Part shown: piece by piece, positions 17,740-24,894 of the stretch
How positions within the stretch are numbered: position 1 is the stretch's first letter
Layout of the letters: the number at the start of each line of letters is the position of its first letter
Source of the DNA: Pseudomonas paracarnis
GTDB lineage: Bacteria > Pseudomonadota > Gammaproteobacteria > Pseudomonadales > Pseudomonadaceae
Length of the DNA stretch: 64,000 nucleotides
Direction: 5' to 3'
Assembly: GCF_904063055.1 (NCBI RefSeq)
Contig: NZ_CAJFCN010000002.1
Coordinates: forward strand, 531,023-595,022
Translations under genes and position numbers: made by a program
Notes under the pieces: generated by a model
Database searches by the model: none
What the model saw: the letters and a program-made list of their open reading frames with translations, nothing else
Told to the model about the DNA's origin: nothing

Positions 17740-19041
17740 ATGCCCTTTACACTTCAAAGAACCGCAATCGTCATCGGCCTGGCAGTGGCCGCGAGTTTTC
17801 AGCCCGCCCACGCGCGAGGCGATATCGAATACAAGCCCTATGAGAACCATCCCTACGACGCCACCGACTATAGCGGGGCGTTTATACCCAAGTTCGAAGC
17901 GCCGCCCATTCCACCGCCCTTCGACGGATTCCTCACCCAGCAGGCCACTTCGCACAACGGCCTGCAGGTCGCCAAGGTGCTGGAGCCGGCAGTGATTCAA
18001 CTGGTGGCCTCCGGCGAGTTGGACTCGGAAGACCTCAAGGAGCTGCAAAAATCACTTGAGCAATTGAGCAAGCAACCCGGAGGGATCGGCGCAGCCCTTG
18101 AGCAACTGGCCGCCAGCCAAAACGCCAACCTGGCCACCGCAACCCAGGCCACCACCCAGCACCTGAGCCGCCAATTGCTCGCCACCCTGCGCACACTGCC
18201 TACTGACGACGACGGCCACTTCTGGGTGCAAGGCCTGGGCAACGGCGGCAGCCTAGACGCACAACACGGCAGCGCCGGCTTGAAGCACGATACCCAAGGC
18301 CTGTTGCTGGGCGCCGACTGGGCGCTCGACCATGCCTGGCGGGTGGGTGTCATGGGCGCCAAGACCTCCAGCCACTTCGATGCCCCGCGTTATGCCGCCA
18401 ACCTGGACAGCTGGCACTTGGGCGGCTACGCCGTGCGCCAGGACGGCCCCTTCGCCCTGCGCCTGGGGGCGATCTACAGCAACCATGCCGGGCAGAACAA
18501 ACGCAGCGTCAGCCTGCTCAATTACCACGACTCGCTCAAAAGCAAATACAACGCCAGCAGCCAGACACTGTTCTCCGAACTCGGCTATCAATTGGGCAGC
18601 GGTGATTCCACTGTCGAACCCTTCGTCGGCCTCGGCTACCAACGCTATCAGCGCGACCGTTTCAAAGAGAGCGGCGGCGTAACCGCATTGAACGTCGGCC
18701 CACAAACCCAGCGAAACTTGAACAGCACCTTTGGCCTGCGCCTGGCAACGCTGTATCGCTTCGACAACAACATGAGCCTCACGCCTCACCTAAGTACGAG
18801 CTGGAAGCACCTGTATGGCGACGTCAATAGCCAGGTCCGCCAAACCTCGCGCTATGCGCCAGGCCTGATCGACGGTTACACCATCACTGGCACCGCCCTG
18901 GACCGCGATAGCTTTGACTTGCAAGCAGGCCTGGACCTTGCCTTGTCCACCCAACACAGCGTCGGCCTGACCTATACCAGCCAAGCCGGCAACCATGGCC
19001 ACGAACAAGGCCTGATGGGCCAGTGGAAAATGAGCTTCTAA
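17740..19041 (+). CDS. Autotransporter barrel protein with minimal passenger
   Basis: 433 aa. A signal peptide ends near AHARG (about residue 26). Then come about 50 residues rich in Pro, Tyr and Asp, a Gln/Leu-rich helical section (about 70-150), and the autotransporter barrel (about 160-433, FWVQGLGNGGSLD to GQWKMSF). The barrel matches that of the preceding gene almost throughout (LLLGADWALD, GLGYQRYQRD, SWKHLYGDV, ALDRDSF). No beta-helix is present. The gene is complete, with an RBS-like GAGG ahead of the ATG and no frameshift, so the short passenger is its real architecture. Confidence 0.85.
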   Translation: MPFTLQRTAIVIGLAVAASFQPAHARGDIEYKPYENHPYDATDYSGAFIPKFEAPPIPPPFDGFLTQQATSHNGLQVAKVLEPAVIQLVASGELDSEDLKELQKSLEQLSKQPGGIGAALEQLAASQNANLATATQATTQHLSRQLLATLRTLPTDDDGHFWVQGLGNGGSLDAQHGSAGLKHDTQGLLLGADWALDHAWRVGVMGAKTSSHFDAPRYAANLDSWHLGGYAVRQDGPFALRLGAIYSNHAGQNKRSVSLLNYHDSLKSKYNASSQTLFSELGYQLGSGDSTVEPFVGLGYQRYQRDRFKESGGVTALNVGPQTQRNLNSTFGLRLATLYRFDNNMSLTPHLSTSWKHLYGDVNSQVRQTSRYAPGLIDGYTITGTALDRDSFDLQAGLDLALSTQHSVGLTYTSQAGNHGHEQGLMGQWKMSF

Positions 19042-19067
19042 GCCCGGGAACGCCTGAATTTCAGGCG

Positions 19068-19091
19068 AAAAAAAAGGGGAGCACCTGCCCC
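19068..19091 (-). terminator. Candidate intrinsic terminator downstream of oadA
   Basis: On the minus strand a GGGG-N8-CCCC hairpin (19076-19091) is followed by eight Ts (19068-19075). The stem is short but very GC-rich. A second hairpin, CGCCTGAATTTCAGGCG, lies at 19051-19067, just after the autotransporter stop; it lacks a U-tract for plus-strand transcripts. Confidence 0.45.
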
Positions 19092-19126
19092 CCCCGAGGA
19101 TTAAACGTCAGTCTCGAAGGCTGTGA

Positions 19127-20935
19127 TCAGCCTTCGATCTCAATCAGGATTTCGCCAGGATTCACCCGGTCGCCCTTGGCCACATGTACAGCGCTCACCT
19201 TGCCGGCAATCGCTGCCTGCACTTCGGTTTCCATCTTCATGGCTTCGGTAATCAGCACGGCCTGGCCGGCCTTGACCACGTCGCCGACCTTGACCAGCAC
19301 ATCGACGATATTGCCCGGCATCGCCGTGCTGACATGGCCCGGTTCGGTGGCATGCTTGCGCTTGCTGCCGCCGCTGCTGACAAACTCGTTGAGCGGTTCG
19401 AACACCACTTCTTCCGGCATGCCGTCGATGGACAGGTAGAAGTGACGCTTGCCTTCGGCCTTCACGCCGACACCGGTGATATCCACGCGGTAGCTTTCGC
19501 CGTGCACGTCGATAACGAATTCGGTCGGTACGCCTTCGCCGCCAGCACGGGCCACGCCGCCCGCTTCAGGGATCGGCAACAGCACTTCAGGAGCCAAGGT
19601 GCCGGCGTCGCGCTCTTCGAGGAACTTGCGCCCGATGTCCGGGAACATGGCGTAGGTCAGCACGTCTTCTTCGGACTTGGCCAATGCGCCGATTTCACCG
19701 CGCAGCTTGGTCATTTCCGGCTTGAGCAAATCCGCCGGGCGCACGTCGATCACGTCTTCGCTGCCGATGGCCTGGCGGCGCAGTTTTTCGTTCACCGTGC
19801 CAGGCGCCTTGCCGTAACCGCCTTGCAGATAGAGCTTCACTTCGTTGGTGATGGTCTTGTAGCGCTCACCGGCCAGCACGTTGAAGAACGCCTGGGTACC
19901 GACGATCTGCGAGGTCGGCGTTACCAGCGGCGGGAAGCCAAGGTCTTCACGCACTCGTGGAATCTCGGCCAACACTTCACTCATGCGGTTAAGAGCGCCC
20001 TGCTCTTTGAGCTGGTTGGCCAGGTTGGAGATCATCCCGCCCGGCACCTGGTTGACTTGCACACGGGTGTCGACGGCGGTGAATTCGCTCTCGAACTGGT
20101 GGTACTTCTTGCGCACGGCGTAGAAGTACAGGCCGATCTCTTGCAGCAGTTCCAGGTCGAGGCCGGTGTCGAACTCGCTGCCTTTAAGGGCCGCTACCAT
20201 CGACTCGGTGCCCGGATGGCTGGTGCCCCAGGCAAAGCTGGAGATGGCCGTGTCGATATGGTCGGCACCGTTTTCGATGGCCTTGAGTTGGCACATCGCG
20301 GCCAGACCGGCGGTGTCGTGGGAGTGGATGAAGATCGGCAGATTCTGCTCGGCTTTGAGTGCCTTGACCAGTTCGCCAGTGGCGTAGGGCGTGAGCAGGC
20401 CGGCCATGTCCTTGATCGCGATGGAGTCGCAGCCCATGGCTTCCAATTGCTTGGCCTGGGCCACGAACGCTTCCACGGTATGCACTGGGCTGGTGGTGTA
20501 GGCGATGGTGCCTTGTGCATGTTTGCCAGCGGCCTTGACCGCTTCAATGGCCACGCGCAGGTTACGCACATCGTTCATCGCATCGAAAATGCGGAACACG
20601 TCGATACCGTTGACCGCCGCCTTGGCCACGAAGGCCTTGACCACGTCGTCGCTGTAATGGCGGTAGCCCAGCAGGTTCTGGCCGCGCAGCAGCATTTGCA
20701 GGCGCGTGTTAGGCAGTGCGGCGCGCAGTTGGCGCAGGCGCTCCCACGGGTCTTCCTTGAGGAAGCGCACACAGGCGTCGAAGGTTGCGCCGCCCCAGAC
20801 TTCCAGGGACCAGTAGCCGACTTTGTCGAGCTTGTCGCAGATCGGCAGCATGTCGTCGGTGCGCATGCGGGTGGCCAGCAACGATTGGTGGGCGTCGCGC
20901 AGGATGGTGTCGGTTACGAAGATCTTCTTGCTCAT
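19127..20935 (-). CDS. oadA: Pyruvate carboxylase subunit B / oxaloacetate decarboxylase alpha-type
   Basis: 602 aa from the ATG at 20935, preceded by GAGGAA; a start five codons upstream lacks it. Carboxyltransferase domain about 1-290 (TDTILRDAHQSLLATRMR, WGGATFD), a PYC_OADA region to about 460, and a C-terminal biotinyl domain with the biotin-acceptor motif EAMKMETEV (about residue 570). Twelve bases separate it from the upstream biotin carboxylase subunit. Together they form the two-subunit, anaplerotic pyruvate carboxylase of pseudomonads: pyruvate + bicarbonate + ATP to oxaloacetate. The sodium-pump membrane subunits of true decarboxylases are absent, favouring pyruvate carboxylase. 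Confidence 0.95.
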   Translation of the reverse strand: MSKKIFVTDTILRDAHQSLLATRMRTDDMLPICDKLDKVGYWSLEVWGGATFDACVRFLKEDPWERLRQLRAALPNTRLQMLLRGQNLLGYRHYSDDVVKAFVAKAAVNGIDVFRIFDAMNDVRNLRVAIEAVKAAGKHAQGTIAYTTSPVHTVEAFVAQAKQLEAMGCDSIAIKDMAGLLTPYATGELVKALKAEQNLPIFIHSHDTAGLAAMCQLKAIENGADHIDTAISSFAWGTSHPGTESMVAALKGSEFDTGLDLELLQEIGLYFYAVRKKYHQFESEFTAVDTRVQVNQVPGGMISNLANQLKEQGALNRMSEVLAEIPRVREDLGFPPLVTPTSQIVGTQAFFNVLAGERYKTITNEVKLYLQGGYGKAPGTVNEKLRRQAIGSEDVIDVRPADLLKPEMTKLRGEIGALAKSEEDVLTYAMFPDIGRKFLEERDAGTLAPEVLLPIPEAGGVARAGGEGVPTEFVIDVHGESYRVDITGVGVKAEGKRHFYLSIDGMPEEVVFEPLNEFVSSGGSKRKHATEPGHVSTAMPGNIVDVLVKVGDVVKAGQAVLITEAMKMETEVQAAIAGKVSAVHVAKGDRVNPGEILIEIEG

Positions 20936-20946
20936 TGTTATATTCC

Positions 20947-22362
20947 TCACAGGCCTGCGTGGGCGGCGATGGCGGCGGCGATGGCCAGGGCCAGCTCTTC
21001 GGGTTTGCGCTTGATCGAGTAGTTGGTCAGCTCAGGGTGGCTTTCCACAAAGCTTGTATTGAACTGGCCGCTACGGAATTCCGGGTTGCGCAAGATTTCC
21101 TGGTAGTAGGCGGCGGTCGTCTTCACGCCTTGCAGGCGCATGTCGTCCAGGGCACGCAGGCCGCGGTCCATGGCTTCTTCCCAGGTCAACGCCCACACCA
21201 CCAGTTTCAGGCACATGGAGTCGTAGAACGGCGGGATGGTGTAACCGGTGTAGATCGCCGTGTCAGTTCGCACGCCGGGACCGCCGGGGGCGTAGTAACG
21301 GGTGATCTTGCCGAAGCTTGGGAGGAAGTTGTTCTTCGGGTCTTCGGCGTTGATACGAAACTGCAACGCGAAACCCCGGTGCTGGATGTCTTCCTGCTTG
21401 ACCGACAACGGCAGGCCGGAGGCGATGCGGATTTGCTCGCGAACGATATCGATGCCGGTGATTTCTTCGGTGATGGTGTGTTCCACCTGCACCCGCGTGT
21501 TCATCTCCATGAAGTACACCTCGCCCTCGGCGAGCAGGAACTCCACGGTACCGGCGTTCTCGTAGCCCACAGCCTTGGCCGCGCGCACCGACAGGTCGCC
21601 GATGTAGGCGCGCTGTTCGGGGGTCAGCTGTGGGCTGGGGGCAATTTCGATCAGCTTCTGGTTGCGACGCTGGATCGAGCAATCACGCTCGAACAGGTGC
21701 ACCACGTTGCCAAAGCTGTCACCGAGGATCTGCGCCTCGATGTGCTTGGGATTGACGATGCATTTTTCCAGGAACACTTCCGCCGAACCGAAGGCCTTGG
21801 TGGCTTCGGAAATCACGCGGGGGAAGGCTTGCTCGAGTTCTTCGCGACTGTTGCAACGACGAATGCCACGGCCGCCACCACCGGAGGTGGCCTTGAGCAT
21901 CACCGGGTAACCGATACGGTCGCCTTCGGTGAGGGCTTCATGGATGTCGGCAACGTTGCCTTCGGTGCCCGGCGTGACTGGCACACCGGCCTTGATCATG
22001 CTGCGGCGCGCTTCGGTCTTGTCGCCCATGCGGCGAATCACTTCTGCCGACGGGCCGATGAACTTGATGCCGCGCTCGGCACAGATATCTGCCAATTCGG
22101 CGTTTTCCGACAGGAAGCCGTAGCCGGGGTGTAGCGCATCGCAGCCGGTTTCCACCGCCAGGTTCACCAGCTTGCGCGGGTTCAGGTAACCGGCCAGTGG
22201 CTCGGCACCGATGCTGTGGGCTTCGTCGGCACGCTTGACGTGCAACGCGTGGCGGTCGGCGTCCGAATAAACCGCGACCGAGCGAATGCCCATCTCGGCG
22301 CAGGCACGCACGATTCGTACGGCAATTTCACCACGGTTGGCGATCAGGATCTTTTTTATCAC
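20947..22362 (-). CDS. pycA: Pyruvate carboxylase subunit A (biotin carboxylase)
   Basis: 471 aa with a GTG start and AAGGGAA upstream. ATP-grasp biotin carboxylase hallmarks: ILIANRGEIAVRI at the N-terminus, HPGYGFLSEN, the ATP-binding KATSGGGGRGIR, the catalytic MEMNTRVQVEHTITEEITG and RINAEDP. It carboxylates the biotin on the partner B subunit. Divergent from the LysR gene across a 196-bp AT-rich gap that should hold both promoters. Confidence 0.95.
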   Translation of the reverse strand: MIKKILIANRGEIAVRIVRACAEMGIRSVAVYSDADRHALHVKRADEAHSIGAEPLAGYLNPRKLVNLAVETGCDALHPGYGFLSENAELADICAERGIKFIGPSAEVIRRMGDKTEARRSMIKAGVPVTPGTEGNVADIHEALTEGDRIGYPVMLKATSGGGGRGIRRCNSREELEQAFPRVISEATKAFGSAEVFLEKCIVNPKHIEAQILGDSFGNVVHLFERDCSIQRRNQKLIEIAPSPQLTPEQRAYIGDLSVRAAKAVGYENAGTVEFLLAEGEVYFMEMNTRVQVEHTITEEITGIDIVREQIRIASGLPLSVKQEDIQHRGFALQFRINAEDPKNNFLPSFGKITRYYAPGGPGVRTDTAIYTGYTIPPFYDSMCLKLVVWALTWEEAMDRGLRALDDMRLQGVKTTAAYYQEILRNPEFRSGQFNTSFVESHPELTNYSIKRKPEELALAIAAAIAAHAGL

Positions 22363-22558
22363 TTGGAAATTCCCTTGAGCCGATTGCTGCGTTCTTCGAC
22401 CCGCTTGAGGCGGGTCGGCGCGTGACCAAATGTTTCATGACAGTCGCGAGACACACACTATGCGCACAGGAGAATTAACAAAAATCAATAATTATTGGGT
22501 TGTGTATAAGTAAAGACTTATAGTTGGCCGGACGACCGGAGAGCTAAGGGCTTATAAA

Positions 22559-23533
22559 ATGCGTAAGTCATTGATGCGTATGACATTGCGTCAATTGCAG
22601 ATCTTCAATGAAGTGTGTGATTTGCGTTCCTACAGCCGTGCCGCCGAGGAAATGTCACTCACCCAACCGGCGGTCAGCCTGCAAATTCGCCAGCTGGAAG
22701 AACTGGTCGGCCAGCCGCTGTTCGACTATGTCGGCAAAAAACTCTACATGACCGAGGCCGCCGAAGCCTTGCAACGGGCCAGCCGCGATATTTTCGGGCG
22801 CCTGGAAAACCTCGATATGCAGCTGTCGGACATGCAGGGTTCACTGCAAGGCCAACTGAAACTGGCGGTGGAGTCCAGCGCCAAGTATTTCGTGCCGCAC
22901 CTGTTCGCCGCCTTCAAGCGCCAGCATCCGGAAGTGCAATTGCAGCTCACGGTGGTCAACCGTGCCCAGGTAATCCGCCGGCTCTCGGACAACCGTGATG
23001 ACCTGGTGATCATGTCCATGGTGCCCCAGGACATGGGCCTGGAGTTCCTGCCGTTTCTCAACAACCCGATTGTGGCCGTGGCATTGCCGGATCATCCCTT
23101 GAGCCTGCAAGGGCCGCTGCGCCTGCAAGACCTGGAGCCTTATACCCTGCTCATCCGCGAACCGGGCTCTGGCACGCGGCTGGCCTGCGAAGAATACTTC
23201 AAGGAAAAACGCGTGCACTTCACCCAAACGGTAGAAGTGGCCTCGGCGGAGGCGCAGCGTGAGTGTGTGGCGGCAGGGTTGGGCGTGGCCCTGCTGACGC
23301 GCCACGCCTTGAACCTGGAGCTGGCCACCGGCGGGCTCAAGGAGCTGCCGGTGGAAGAACTGCCGCTGTACCGCAGTTGGTGCCTGGTGCAGGCCAAGGC
23401 TAAACGCCTGTCACCGGTGGCCCATGCGTTCCTGGGCTTTATTCGCAGCGAACGGGTGCAGATCAGCGCGTTGGCTGAGCGTTTCGCTGGGCAGCCACGG
23501 GTGCCTGCCAATGCAGTTCCGGGTAGTCACTGA
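22559..23533 (+). CDS. pycR: LysR-type regulator next to pyruvate carboxylase
   Basis: 324 aa; AAGGG eight bases before the ATG supports this start. The N-terminal winged HTH reads TLRQLQIFNEVCDLRSYSRA then LTQPAVSLQIRQLEE, followed by a LysR substrate-binding domain of CbbR flavour (PGSGTRLACEEYF). The position, divergent from pycA, matches the P. aeruginosa regulator PycR. It probably controls the carboxylase genes; the effector is unknown. Its 3' end overlaps a small convergent gene by 71 bp. Confidence 0.85.
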   Translation: MRKSLMRMTLRQLQIFNEVCDLRSYSRAAEEMSLTQPAVSLQIRQLEELVGQPLFDYVGKKLYMTEAAEALQRASRDIFGRLENLDMQLSDMQGSLQGQLKLAVESSAKYFVPHLFAAFKRQHPEVQLQLTVVNRAQVIRRLSDNRDDLVIMSMVPQDMGLEFLPFLNNPIVAVALPDHPLSLQGPLRLQDLEPYTLLIREPGSGTRLACEEYFKEKRVHFTQTVEVASAEAQRECVAAGLGVALLTRHALNLELATGGLKELPVEELPLYRSWCLVQAKAKRLSPVAHAFLGFIRSERVQISALAERFAGQPRVPANAVPGSH

Positions 23534-23660
23534 TGCTCTGGAGCAACTGGCGCTCCTCGCAACGATCTTCGATGGCGCGACGGAACGCCATGCGGCGCTG
23601 GTCTTCCTGCTGACGACGGGTCTTGACGGTGCTGTTGCTGTCTTCGTAGGGCCGGGTCAT
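23463..23660 (-). CDS. Small conserved charged protein (PA3496-like)
   Basis: 65 aa from the ATG at 23660, with GGGAG eight bases upstream; longer in-frame upstream codons are low-complexity and unlikely. The sequence MTRPYEDSNSTVKTRRQQED then RRMAFRRAIEDRCEERQL is a compact, highly charged helical protein. It resembles small Pseudomonas proteins annotated as a PA3496-type putative envelope integrity family, which I recall only by pattern. The last 71 bp overlap the end of the LysR gene on the other strand, so both C-termini share DNA. Confidence 0.6.
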   Translation of the reverse strand: MTRPYEDSNSTVKTRRQQEDQRRMAFRRAIEDRCEERQLLQSISDYPELHWQAPVAAQRNAQPTR

Positions 23661-23770
23661 TTGGAGTCTCCCAATGCGAGTACGGGGAGTACAGGATGGG
23701 CGCGGGGGATGACGGTTTGGCGGCGCGGGGGTTACAGGATGATGAATCTTGCGAAGCTGGCGCAAATCCA

Positions 23771-23860
23771 TGTGGGAGCTGGCTTGCCTGCGATGGCGGT
23801 GTATCAGGCAATGAAGAGGGTAACTGGCAGACCGCTATCGCAGGCAAGCCAGCTCCCACA
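23771..23860. repeat. REP inverted pair (GCTGGC type)
   Basis: Perfect 24-bp arms 23771-23794 and 23837-23860, 42-bp spacer. It ends six bases from the stop codon of the RpiR gene (23866), so it becomes the 3' tail of that transcript and may act as a stabiliser or terminator. Confidence 0.95.
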
Positions 23861-23865
23861 GACCC

Positions 23866-24732
23866 TCAGTCGTCGAGGGCTTTGACGGATTTTGGCGAGA
23901 GGCGAAGGCTGCGCAAACTGCGCTTCACGCTCTTGAGGTGGTTGACCAGGCTCGGGCCACGGGCCATGGCCACGCCCATCGCCAACACGTCGATGACCAC
24001 CAGATGGGCAATACGCGAGGTCAGCGGCGTGTAGATTTCGGTGTCTTCATGCACGTCGATCGCCAGGTTCACCGTGGAGAGCTCCGCCAATGGCGTCTGG
24101 CTTGGGCACAGGGTGATCAGCGAAGCGCCGCTTTCACGCACCAGGTTGGCGGTGATCAGCAGGTCTTTGGAACGACCTGATTGGGAAATGCAGATGGCCA
24201 CGTCTGTGGGCTTCAAGGTCACCGCCGACATCGCCTGCATGTGCGGGTCGCTGTAGGCCGCGGCGGTCAGCAGCAGGCGGAAGAACTTGTGCTGGGCATC
24301 GGCCGCCACCGCGCCGGACGCACCGAAGCCGTAGAACTCGACGCGCTGGGCCTGGGACATCGCGGTCACGGCCTTTTGCAGCTCCACCGGGTCGAGCTTC
24401 TCGCGCACTTCCATCAAGGTGTGCAAGGTGGTGTCAAAGATTTTCAGGCTGTAGTCGGCGACGGAGTCGTCTTCATGGATTGCAAACTGGCCGAAGCTCG
24501 CACCAGCAGCCAGGCTTTGCGCCAGCTTGAGTTTCAGATCCTGAAACCCGGAGCACCCAATGGCGCGACAGAAGCGCACGATGGTCGGCTCACTGATGCC
24601 CACGCTGTGGGCCAGGTCGGCCATGGAACTGTGCATCACGGCCGCAGGGTCAAGCAGCACATGATCGGCAACCTTGAGTTCCGATTTGCGTAACAGGTGG
24701 CGCGACTGGGCGATATGTTGCAACAGGTTCAA
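23866..24732 (-). CDS. RpiR-family regulator (HexR-like)
   Basis: 288 aa. The start appears to be TTG at 24732 (MNLLQHIAQSRHLLRKSELKV); no internal ATG restores the conserved N-terminus. An RpiR helix-turn-helix (ADLAHSVGISEPTIVRFCRAIG) is followed by a SIS sugar-phosphate-binding domain (FYGFGASGAVAADAQHKFFR, ISQSGRSKDLL). It is closely related to HexR, the KDPG-responsive repressor of glucose genes, but is the paralogue that sits beside the pycR/uvrD region in pseudomonads. Its regulon is not evident from the context. Confidence 0.9.
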   Translation of the reverse strand: MNLLQHIAQSRHLLRKSELKVADHVLLDPAAVMHSSMADLAHSVGISEPTIVRFCRAIGCSGFQDLKLKLAQSLAAGASFGQFAIHEDDSVADYSLKIFDTTLHTLMEVREKLDPVELQKAVTAMSQAQRVEFYGFGASGAVAADAQHKFFRLLLTAAAYSDPHMQAMSAVTLKPTDVAICISQSGRSKDLLITANLVRESGASLITLCPSQTPLAELSTVNLAIDVHEDTEIYTPLTSRIAHLVVIDVLAMGVAMARGPSLVNHLKSVKRSLRSLRLSPKSVKALDD

Positions 24733-24894
24733 AGGGCAGGACTCTTGTTATTGGCAGGCGCCAGGGATGTAGCAAGCTTGTAGTTATACTACAAGAATTG
24801 TCGTTTTGCCCGTGTGATGCATCACTAAATCGCCCTGCTCCCCCCTGATTCAGCGGGCAGGCGCTATGTAGCCATAAAGGCGGCCTACGCTGCG

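Noticed and set aside
19184..21022. 612-aa open frame on the plus strand, opposite oadA
   Set aside because: Antisense of a well-conserved carboxylase subunit; composition typical of high-GC third-position bias.
23463..23771. 102-aa version of the small minus-strand gene
   Set aside because: The first 37 codons are Pro/Arg-rich and lack an RBS; the internal ATG at 23660 has GGGAG and begins the coherent sequence.
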